Below, piece after piece: positions 37,015-47,369 of a DNA stretch of 64,000 bases. Every line of letters starts with the position of its first letter. Position 1 is the stretch's first letter. The position numbers and the translations under genes were made by a program. A model generated the notes under the pieces. It ran no database searches. It was not told the origin of the DNA and saw nothing but the letters and a program-made list of their open reading frames with translations. The stretch comes from Alnus glutinosa (lineage: Eukaryota; Streptophyta; Magnoliopsida; Fagales; Betulaceae). The DNA is taken from contig NC_084887.1 of NCBI RefSeq assembly GCF_958979055.1, positions 35,690,620 to 35,754,619 on the forward strand, written 5' to 3'.

Positions 37015-38295
37015 CTTGTGGAGCTGGTAGGTGAAGGTCCAGACGAGCAGGCCTATCATGGGCATTTTTGTCCTGTGCTGTACTATAAGGTCCCTGAGAA
37101 ACGTAGGATAGTTCCAAAGGTTTAGGGCCCCGCTGGCTTGGTGGCCCATTGAAACCAGTTGCTTTGTGAACCCAATTTCTGCCGGAGCCTTTTCTCCTTT
37201 GCCACCTATCAAATTTGCCATAGGAACCTTGAAAAAATGCAAAAATAAGTAGAACGAAACAATTTCCAAGAAAATTGCATGGACTAATTTTAATTTTATG
37301 AAAAGGGAGTAATACTTTCCGATCAACGGTGGAGATTTAATTTGTTTGGTCCCGGAGCGGCTGAAATGTCCCGGAGGTGAAGGCAATCAGGTAGAAGCGA
37401 GTGCATCCGATCGATAAATGCTAACAATCTCCTCAGTCAATGAGTAAGGAACCCCATGATTATTTGGTTTTTTAGACCCACCAAACCTCTCAATATGGCC
37501 CCTCCAACGTGACCAAATGTGACCTTGAATTTCTTTACCAACATTTCATATCTGAAATAGATGTTCCGGAACACCTTAAGCTTTGAATAATCCTTTGTAT
37601 TGTATGCTACTTAAAACATCATAGCTAAAAACTTAGCCGTTTAGCAATGCAACAAATGAAATTATAGAGGTTGCATTTGTTGAGGAAAATTGAGCATAAA
37701 CAATAATCAGAAAATCAATGCGACTTTAAGGTGTGTATGAACATTTTCTTTAAGGTAATAATTGCCCCACTTCAAAGAGTTTGTTGTCGGGTTACAAACA
37801 ATTCACCTTCAAGAGACAATAAAGTCACCAACTGCAGACAACAATTCTAAAGTTAATTTGTTCGATCTTCGGAGTTTCTTTACAAAATTGTGTAATTGAC
37901 TTGAGAGAATTAATGAGAAAATTAAGTTATTAAAATTCGTAAGAAATATACCTATTTATTGATTTTGAAATGGCACTTATTGAAAAGTTATAGCTTTTCA
38001 ATATGTAGTTGCAGACGATTACATATATATAAATAATAGAGTCGTAGTTACAACTCACAATACGTCTGCAGTTGGCCTAATGGTTTAAAGGCACCTTTAA
38101 TTTACAAGAAAATGGCAATGGTTTCAGTTTGTGAACAAAGCTTTCATTTTCAGTTGCCTTAAATTGATATTGAAAATGAATTAAAAACCATCATTTTGAA
38201 TATTTCTTTTAGTACTATTCATCATTCAAGATGATCATCAAGTAAATTTATGTTGAAACAAAAGAATATATATATATATATATATACCAGTTGCC
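37015..38295 (-). pseudogene. Partial alpha-dioxygenase copy (exon 6 tip, exons 7 and 8)
   Basis: Exon 8-like sequence (37015-37227) still encodes MANLIGGKGEKAPAEIGF and SMGHQASGAL. Exon 7-like sequence lies at 37322-37550, and the last bases of exon 6 plus adjoining intron 6 at 38236-38295. The copy is broken. It has one base lost at the exon 8 start, 5 bases gained in exon 8 after DLI and about 5 bases gained in exon 7 near the LIEK end, and no exons 1-5, 9 or 10. Its intron 6 is expanded (about 0.7 kb against 0.12 kb). It lies directly downstream of the intact gene on the same strand, a tandem partial duplication that has decayed. Confidence 0.85.
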
Positions 38296-38365
38296 TAGTA
38301 GATACTTAAAATGAGATATGATATTTTGTCACCCAATATATCACTTTTGAACACCTTGCACGTAT

Positions 38366-38574
38366 GGCAAAGTGGTCCCTTAACTAATTTTTTAAGCCTT
38401 TTTTTTTTTGTTAAAAAAAAGTAAAAGTTACCACGCCGATAAATGTGGTCATGAGTAGTGTTTTGGGACGGCAAAGTGGTCTCTTAACTAGCTTTTTAAG
38501 CGTTTTTTTTTTGTTAAAAAAAAGTAAAAGTTGCCATGCCGATAAATGTGGTCATGAGTAGTATTTTGGGGCGG
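38366..38574. repeat. 104-bp tandem repeat, two units
   Basis: Units start at 38366 and 38470 with GGCAAAGTGGT and end with GTAGT(G/A)TTTTGGG. They are nearly identical, including the internal GTTAAAAAAAAGTAAAAG, so the duplication is recent. It lies between the pseudogene and the intact alpha-dioxygenase. Confidence 0.9.
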
Positions 38575-38889
38575 TAATATATAATATCTCACTTGAAATA
38601 ATATTTATTAATAAACAACTAAATACTTGAAATAGTGACACTAGTACTCTTGATAAGAACAAAGTAGATGAATTACATTAGGTTTCTACTACAAATATTG
38701 ATAGCTACTGAGGAGATATCCTCTTATTCCAGGAGTCATTCCACTTATTTAGAACAAGACATTAATGCTAATTAACGACATCTTGAAGCTAATGGTTTAT
38801 TAAAGTAGTTCCACACTGTACGGCCTTCAGGTAGAAGGTAAATTATTAATCCAAATAATAATTAATAGGGTTTGATATTTGGGGTTCGA

Positions 38890-41800
38890 TCACTGAGGAA
38901 CGCGTAGATAGAGTGGGATTGGATTGTGGGAATTTGGAGGTGAATCCCACACCGAGAAAGCGCTTGTAGAATTCATCCATTTCTTTGTCAATTCTGGATG
39001 ATGACGGTCTATTACATCCCTCAGGCTCTCCGTAGTATTTACCCATGCAAGTCCTTTCTTTGTGTACGTCTCCTCGTTAAAATTGCTTGTGAAGAACCTA
39101 TCTGCTTCCAGCCTCCTGCACGTACGCATATATATGCATGCCCAACCAACTTAACTTAATTAATTATCATCTTAATTATTGTATGTCCAAATCTTTAATT
39201 AAAAAAAGAAAAAAAAAAAGAAAGTCATTTATAATTACCTTGATGCCATTAGTAAGAATATTACAAAAGCTGTCTCACTAATGGCGAACCCTGTGATCTT
39301 TTTCTCTGCCATGAGGCCCACAAGCAAATCAAGCTCTTCAACATCACCACCGTACACTTCTTCAAGCGCTTGAATCGCTTCATTGTCATCCGTCAGATCT
39401 TCCCATTTGGAAATGGGTATCAATAGTAGGGCCCGGCGGAAGTCGTTGTACCTTGCGACATTCCTCTCTCGGTCCCTATAGACTGCATCATGGAGCTTAA
39501 GAAATAAGCTTAATTCACGTACATGGTATATATGTATATATGGCGGCGAATGATCAATTAAATTAACGATCCAGATTAGTTAGTATATACTACCTTCAAG
39601 AGCTGGTAGGTCCACATGATCGGGCCTATCATGGCCAGCCACGTCCTGTGGTATAAGGTCCCTGAGCCACGTAGGATAGTTCCAAAGCTCGAGGGCCCCG
39701 CTAGCTTGGTGGCCCATTGAAACCAGTTGCTTTTTGAACCCAATTTCTGCCAAGGCCTTTTCTCCCTTAATACCTATCAAATTTGCCATCGGCACCCTGA
39801 AATGCAATAATAATAATTAGGACGAAACAATTTCCAAGAAAATTGGTTGGACTAATTTTTATGCCTAGTGAAATTAAGAGGGTTATTCTACTTTTCGATC
39901 AACGGTGGAGATTTGTTCGGTCCCGAAGCGGCCGAGATGTCCCGGAGGTGAAGTTGATCGGGTAGAAGCGAGTGCATGCGATAAACGCTAACAAACTCCT
40001 CAGTCAACGAGTATGGAACGCCATGATTATTGGGTTTCTTTAGACCCACCAAACCTCCCAAGATGGCTCCTCCAACGTGACCAAATGTGTCCTTGAATTT
40101 CTTACCCAACAATCCGTACCTGAAATAGATATATATTCAGAAACAATTAATTAAGCTAGGTTGAATTTTGGATCATCCTTTTGCGTTTACAACCATTAAT
40201 TAAGTAAATTTATGTTGAAAAGAAAAGAATATATACCAATTGCCGCGCATCCCTGCAAGCAATGTATCAGTTTTGAGGAGCTCCACCGTCCAATCTATTG
40301 TATGGATCTTAGCAATCACTGCCGATGTCACCAGCCTTGCATGACGATATAGTTCTTCATCACCAAACTCGGGATATTCCTTCTGAAACATCATGAAAAT
40401 GAGGCTGTTTATTTTGAGCTCAATTAACTGAAGCAGTCGCATGAAAAGTACGTACGTACGTACTGATAAATAAATAAATATTCACAATTACCTTGAGGGT
40501 ATCACAGACAGCATTGTGTTCTTTAATGAAGAGGGCCTGCAATGTTGAGACGCCAGCCCAACTATTACGAACATCACCTGACACGGCAATGCCATCTTGG
40601 TCATGGGGAAGAAGGCCATCTGCTGATATTTTGAGCTTCCCATCTCTGAAACTTCTCACTTTTCCCAACCTCTCTGCATTGCTCCCATATATAGCACTTC
40701 CATCCCTGATATATATTCCCATCATTCATGTCAAAGACATGCAAAACAAAAGAGAAAAGTGAAAGCTATATATTAATATACATGAAATCGATTTCTGCTA
40801 GTACTTTCTTACCACCATGGTGTACGAATGTTCAGCGTCCCATTCTTGATCTCGTAAAAGCCAGTTGGAACCTCCTTTGTTTTGTAGAACTTGAAAGACT
40901 TGAGGGGGCACTGGTTTGCAACTTCTCTAGGTGCAGTCAGCTCAATCTACGTTCATTTTGTCCAAATTTAAAAACACACATTAATAAATAAATAAATAAA
41001 CACCCACACACACATATTAATATATATATATATATTACTGACACGTGTTTGTATATACAGCAAACCTGGTTGGTATCCTCCAAGTGATCGGTCCAATCAT
41101 GTATCATAAACTGAATCCAAGAAGTAGCTATCATGTTGAATTGCTTCCCTGTGTCTGTGAATTTTCTCCGCGCAAGAAGTTTTGTGGCCACCACCATCGG
41201 ATCCGGTTTCTTTAGCTGCATATATATCATCGAAATTAAATGTTATTGGAATTGATAAGATCAGAACAACGAACCTAGCTAGGGAGAAATCACTTTGCAT
41301 ATATAAGAAATGGATTCTCTTGATTCCGGTCTTTACTAGAGTGTTGTACTGGTGTGTTTGGTTTTATAAAATTTTTAATTCATAAAAAAAAAAAAAAAAA
41401 AAAAAATCTCGAAATGGAGTTTTTTTTGTTATTAACCCCAAGGGGTCGTTGGCTCAAGTAGTAAATATATTGGTCTTCGTAGCATCTTTATCAGGTCTAA
41501 TGTTCGAATCCTCTTAGAAACAAACAATTCATTAGGCTGGGCTACGCCTGCCGGCAATGCCAAAGTTTTACTCAATTCATATGAAAGGAGTGCTTTGCAA
41601 TAGTTCAAAATCTGTCCGACAAGAATATATGGGTACATGAAATGAATTTGCCTTTTAAAATTTTACGTCATAAAAAAAAAAAAAATGGAGTTTGTTCGTA
41701 GTGCTTACAAATTAATATAATTGCATAAGATCGGGCTAGCTTTTATCAACATCAAAATTATAAAGATGATTAAACTAATTATTCATAACATAAACAATAT

Positions 41801-42968
41801 TGAAACTTCTTTTAAATTTCTTAGAACTTTTAGTAGTAGAGTACTTTCACATAAAGCAAATTATATTAAAAATTTTAAATAAAAATTCTTATTTATCAAT
41901 TTGATTAATTAGTGGTTGATTTGTCAATCATACACTTTTACTCATTTAACTAATTATAAAGTCAGTTTGCAAAGATATATTAGTAATAGTTTATTATTCC
42001 AATTTTTTTAAAATTTTCATGCTTATATATATATATATATATATATTACATGGGGTGAGAACTCAACTATCTCAACTGAGTCATGGTTGCATGGGCATGA
42101 TCAAACCATTTTTTTTTAATCTTTTATTATCTTTTTTTTTCTTTAATTTTTAATTTTTATAAAAATAACGGGCTCGTTCTGGCAACATTTTTTAGGACAA
42201 TTTTTGCTTTCAATAAAACAAAAATATTAACAAACGTACAACTCAACACACTAAATACACTCATAAACAAACTTTCACCTTTTACAACAAAAAATAAATA
42301 AACGAAATCATTTTTCTAAAAATATTTTTCGGTTTTTGGCTCGTATGAAAAAATCACAGGTGGTGAAATTCTGTCATTAGTCGGTAGGATTCCGGTAATG
42401 AAGACTGGAATCTGGCCTAGTACAGCCGGATTTCAGAGAAACTGGTCAGATTCTGGCTGTACTGACCATATTCCGGCCAGTTTCGCCAGATTCCTGCGAA
42501 GGTGGCCGAAATCTGGTCATTTATGCTGAATTCCGGTTGTACCGTCAAGATTTCAACGAAGGTGGCCGAAATTTGGCTATTTCTGCCGAATTCCAACCAA
42601 TTTAGGCGAAATTTGGTGGTCAGAATCCGCCAATTGGATACCAAAATTCGTGAACCTCCGGCGATAAATTCATGCTACCAACAAACTCTAATGTTCGGCG
42701 GTGGTAGATTTTCAGAAACGTGCCTACAAGAATAAATAATTTAAATTCAGAAAACGATTTGCGGTTTTTAAAACCGTAAATCGTTTTTCAAAAATCAAAA
42801 AGGCTTTTACAGTCAAACTAAAAATGATTTCTGTTAACCATCATTTTTCGGTTGCACCAAACATCGAAAAATGCAAAAATATATTTTAGAAAATATTTTA
42901 TGTCCAAACAAACAAACAAGTTTAATTACCAAAGGATACTCTATTTTAAATGATACTCTATTTATGTG

Positions 42969-43024
<56 letters not shown>

Positions 43025-43663
43025 TAGATGTGTGAGTCATATCGTCCCAACGAGTGAAATACCTTGTTCTTTTGATCAACCGGGAGAAGGTTTCTGCCAA
43101 AGAAAGTTCCTTCACTACCTGCACCTTCATTGAAGGGATCGTTGTGTTCTCCATCAGCTGTCCTGTATGGATAGTCCCCCGGGTTAAACCTAACGCCGAC
43201 TGGTGATCTACCAACGTTGATTAAATTGTATTCCTGGTGAAGGTGCCGGCGAATACCGAGATAAAGTAGACCTAAGATCACTGGTAACCGGTGCCATATG
43301 CCCAGCTTATCAATGGAGTGCACAATCTGCACGAAAACACATGAAAGATAACAACGTCATAATTTTCTTCCTCTCAAAAAAGGAAATATACGCTAATTAA
43401 AGATCAGCATGTCTTGACATTTTTAGAAACAAAAAATAAAGATAATAACATATGCACGTACAAGCTTATGAACATTATGCATGGCAGTAGATATATATAT
43501 ATAGAGAGAGAGAGATAGCATGATAAGGGTGGGATTGTACAAGGAAAAGGAAAGCGTCTATGAGAGTCATCTTAGCAACAGCTTCATGGAAGTCTTCATG
43601 GATGAATCGATGGAAAGGAGCAGTTAGGAGAACCCTCAGCGATGTCATTACAACAGACAACAT
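38890..43663 (-). CDS. DOX: Alpha-dioxygenase (fatty acid alpha-oxygenase, PIOX/DOX family)
   Basis: This haem enzyme of the peroxidase-cyclooxygenase superfamily converts fatty acids to 2-hydroperoxides and acts in defence and stress oxylipin metabolism. Exons: 43541-43663, 43063-43326, 41066-41215, 40813-40946, 40492-40705, 40237-40382, 39892-40119, 39594-39796, 39239-39482, 38890-39115; all GT-AG; 643 aa from the first ATG, 638 from the second (43648). The second ATG puts the distal His of MIHDW at residue 163, the number recalled for Arabidopsis DOX1. The catalytic Tyr and proximal His are in FVSVYRMHSLLPD. Other landmarks are WAGVSTLQALFIKEHN, IHTIDW and the C-terminus IPLYLRVPQ. Intron 2 (1.8 kb) holds a SINE and a repeat element. 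Regulation is not visible. It is intact, and DOX1 against DOX2 is not resolved. Confidence 0.93.
41436..41685 (+). mobile_element. tRNA-derived SINE in alpha-dioxygenase intron 2
   Basis: It starts CCCCAAGGGG, has a box A-like TTGGCTCAAGTAGT (41449-41462) and a box B-like TGTTCGAATCC (41501-41511), and ends in poly-A (41672-41685). ATGGAGTTT precedes the element and follows the tail, extending to a GTT, consistent with an imperfect target-site duplication. It shares its head with the element at 63555. The gene is on the opposite strand. Confidence 0.8.
42170..42920. mobile_element. Repeat element with GGCCGAAATCTGG core, copy 2
   Basis: The core (42400-42640) is a degenerate array of TTCCGGCC, GGTGGCCGAAATCTGG and TTCTGCCGAATTCC words. 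The tail (42830-42915) has TTTTTCGGTTGCACCAAACATCGAAAAATG and ends near AAACAAACAAAC. It is related to 6210-6680. It lies in intron 2 of the alpha-dioxygenase. Boundaries are approximate. Confidence 0.45.
42968..43022. repeat. (TA)n(GA)n compound microsatellite
   Basis: About 11 TA units are followed directly by about 16 GA units in intron 2 of the alpha-dioxygenase, 40 bp from the exon 2 donor. Confidence 0.9.
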
Positions 43664-46276
43664 AGTCGTTTCTTGCTTACGTACAAGTACTCTTTCTTTA
43701 AGATCACAACCCTCTCGGCTCTCTCTCTATATATATATACCAAAATTAAAGCAGGGACGCCGGCCTGTAGCCCTTCACGCAGAAAACGTCGAAGGATCGA
43801 CAGTCACAGCACGCCGGCCTGTTTGAACAATTTACCTGACGGCGGAACTTAGGGTTGATGTGACTTTTATAGGTCAAAGGTTTGAAAATCAAACTTGTAC
43901 TAATTTGCTTTCGATCCTATGTTCTTAACCGTACATGCATTATCCGCATGGATGTTCAACATGTGATGCATAATATATATTCACTGGACTAATCTGTTCT
44001 GTTTTACTATTCTTCAACATGTGGCTGATCTGGATCGGAGGTCGTCGCCAAATTGATCACTATGTATCTGATCAGCTTGGGATATCAATATTCCGTGGGC
44101 ATACTATTCAAAAATATCTGTTCAAATATGAGAAATAAATAATAAAATACCTGAAGAATAAACAAAAAATAACACAAAAATTTAAGTGATTCAACTTGAC
44201 ACTTATGTTTATTGTAAATAATTATCCAATAAAATAATAATACAACAGACATGATCGAATGCAATTAATTATTATATTCATAATGTTTTTTTTTGTCGTT
44301 GTTATGTTTGCTTAAAAATAGAATCATATTACACCTAATTAAGATCAGAGAACAAAGTCGTCAAAGACCAGGACCATAAGGAAACAAATATGATAATAAC
44401 AATCCTCATAAACTATAGGCTATAGCCAATTGAATTAATCTGACTTTACCTGGATACCGGCCTCCTGAGCGACAGAAAATTTCAACCTAGCTACTGACTC
44501 AATTAAAAGAACGTTCACACACGTACACTTTATGTCTCGAGCATGCATTAATATTAAATATTAATTAACTAGTACTCTTGTTCAATATTCAGACAGATAC
44601 ATGAATTGTACCATCATATCGTCAAAGCAGAATTTCTCTATACAATTACTAAATTGGAAATTAATTAAGAACACTGGAGTACGACTAGATCGATGCAAGT
44701 CTTACCTTATTGCTAAAAAAAAAATTACAACATAGGTGCTGTAGTTTTTTTAATAGTTAATATTTAATTTTTTTAAAATTTTTTTTAATTTTTTTATTTT
44801 ATAAAATACTTAAAATTAGATATTGATTATTGAAAAAAAGTACAATACCTATGTCATAGTTTTTTTATAGCACCTTGCATGCATCTCTCTGTGTGTTGTG
44901 TGTGAGTGCCAGCTATCGTTGGTGCCACATGCCGATGAGTTTATTAGAGTACTATGTTCTTCTTTAATTTCTTTCTTTTTTGTGGTTGATTGAGGGTTTA
45001 ATACTCTAATGGGGTTGGCGAATTTTGATGGTCCTCGAAATCTACAAATTACAATGGGTTTCTTCTACGGTTGATGCACGCTATACAATTACCAAACATA
45101 TGGCTTGTTAATGCGATTAAAGCGACAAATAATAATTGGAGCAGTTTTGAACATACTGTGGATGACATCAAATTAAAGTTGCAATAGCTACGATTTTAGA
45201 GTATTGAACACGTTAAGTAGGATATGAATAAAACAATTCATACCATAGTCAAATAGGTTATTTCGTGTATCATAGATAGAGTTTGGGTTGAAAAAAGTTT
45301 CAAATTGTATATATGGTATTATATCCAAAGAGCTTTTACTCTCAGGTGATTGAAGTTTATTCAATAAAGATTCTTATAATATATATAAAATAAAAAAATA
45401 AAAAATAAAATCATGTGGCTTGGATCTTTAATTGGGAGCCCACTCAAGAATTAGAGATTTTATATTGGAAAAAGCTTCATTTTCAAGTTTTTGTCAGAAG
45501 TGTGTTTTGATCTTTTTCTTTTTTTCTTTTCTTTTATTTTATTTCAAGAGTAAAAAAGTTAAAGAAATACTTTTTAAGCTTTTTAGTAAACAAACCTATT
45601 TTTGCTTTCTACAACTTTTTATGTATTATAAGTACTTTTTATGCTTTTAATGCAATCTAGTCCGGTACCACACATGTGGATGAGGTTTTTTTTTTTTTTT
45701 TTTTTTTTTGGCAATAATTGACACAAAATCAAAGTATTAACCTTGATAAGGATGTTTTGTTTAATTAAATGAGACAGATTATAATCGATTTATATAATTT
45801 TATGCTTATATCTTAATAAAATTCAAACTCAACATGTAAACACAGGTTGCCACCCGCTTCTAATTTCGAGTATTAGGTAATAGCCAGGCCGGAGGAATAT
45901 TATTGGGTGCTTAATTAATATGTAGGTTAGCCATATATATAAAAAAAAATTGCAACAGACACGTGTTTGAAAATTATGAAGAAGCAGATCTATAACGTGT
46001 TTTGCAAGCCCACCGGCCGCCTTTCCAGACTCATCTGTTATGATCTTATCATCTTAGGTTTAGTAAAGTCTATTTTTATGCATCATGAATGTAATCGGAG
46101 TCAAGCGGATTTATTTGTACTTTTTTTGTTCAACACCATAAGAAAAGGTAGGAAATGGGGAAGATGCTTATCCTACATTAACTGTCCTCAATACAAAGAA
46201 TATTTGGAAGTTTCATGTCAGCTTTCTTGGATAGGATTATAATTTTAGCATTTTTTTGAACGGTCTGGATTCCTAT
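43664..46276. other. Alpha-dioxygenase upstream region and spacer
   Basis: The first few hundred bases are leader and promoter. Two CGCCGGCCTGT words at 43758 and 43812 lie 54 bp apart in a short unusually GC-rich patch. The remainder is AT-rich without a recognisable gene. A 91-codon frame at 45967-46242 shows no domain. Confidence 0.4.
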
Positions 46277-46376
46277 ACAACAACATCACAACACCCCCTC
46301 ACATGGGGATGGGGCTCAGTGTGTGGGACTCACCCTCATGTGAGGGGGTGTTGTGCAGTTGTTGTGGTGTTGTTGT
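46277..46376. mobile_element. Small foldback element
   Basis: Inverted arms CAACACCCCCTCACATG (left) and CATGTGAGGGGGTGTTG (right) are flanked by ACAACAACA and TGTTGTTGT. The spacer is 30 bp. No target duplication was confirmed. Confidence 0.55.
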
Positions 46377-46427
46377 AAATTTATCATTTTCCTTTTTGAA
46401 TAATAGAATTTTGGGATAATTTTACTT

Positions 46428-46590
46428 CGAGATATGTTATTTACACAACTTTTAAACAACAATTGCACAACAATGGTGTTCATCTTTTCTTTATTTTTCT
46501 TCTTTTTTATTTTATTTTTTTAAATTTGAAAATATTGGACATATCAGCATTGTTGTGCAAAATTGTTATGCAGCTAACATATCTCATTCA
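46428..46590. mobile_element. Small foldback MITE
   Basis: GAGATATGTTATTTACACAA with AATTGCACAACAATG on the left pairs with CATTGTTGTGCAAAATTGTT and GCTAACATATCTC on the right. The T-rich middle is open for translation only by composition. Target duplication not established. Confidence 0.55.
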
Positions 46591-47369
46591 CTTAAGGGTA
46601 CTGAATTTTTACCATTTTTTAAAGAAGATACATGAACTTCAAAACGTCGCAATTTAAAGTATCCATTTTTCGAAAAGTCTCAATTAGGAGTTATCCATTA
46701 GGATTTTCAATTAAATCCTATCAAAATTACTAAAAATACCCCTCATATTTTTTTTTGTTAGGAAAAAAAGAAAAAGAAAAAGAAAATTGATAGGATTTAG
46801 GTGTTGGTTAGAATTTAATAGAATTTGTAAAAATACATATGCCTGAATCTTTGAAAAATTTTAAATTTTTTTTTTTTTAAAAATAAACACAAGAGTACTA
46901 AAAAAAAATAAAATTTTTAAACTACCTGTACCAAATATTTATTTAATCCGAAATTTTATTGTGCCTGATATGTGTGTAAGCAAAACTCGGCCTTGAGGAC
47001 TAGGACACTCGTTACAACCAAAAGAAGAGATCGTCATTGGATTAGGGTGTGGGCCTTGAGCAGGCCGAGATGGGGGAGTAGCTCAGCCCAAACTGGCTTA
47101 ATCCCGCCCTTCCCAACAACCAAACCATCAAACTCCGCCTCAAACAGCCCAACCCAACTCGCTGTGCCCAAATTCATATTGCTCCTGCTCCTTATTATAA
47201 GAAAGAAATGGTTGATTTCTGGAATATCTGTTTCTTTTCCAACAACACCCCTTTAGAAGTGCAAAACCCCCTAAATCTCAAAGCCCCCCTCCAAAGCCCA
47301 TTTGCTGACTTTCTCTCGGTCTCTTGGTCTCTCTCTCTCTCCGTCTCTCAAAGAGTCAAAAACACAGAA
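46591..47369. promoter_or_regulatory. Upstream region and leader of the DEG9 gene
   Basis: AT-rich spacer to about 46960 changes to more balanced, C-rich DNA typical of a plant 5' leader, ending in a CT-rich run (47318-47350). An in-frame ATG at 47208 would extend DEG9 by 54 residues without a stop. Whether transcripts include it is unknown. Confidence 0.4.

Noticed and set aside
41449-41511. Possible tRNA gene from box A and box B
   Set aside because: No cloverleaf could be formed, and a head motif, long body and poly-A tail with a target duplication mark it as a SINE.
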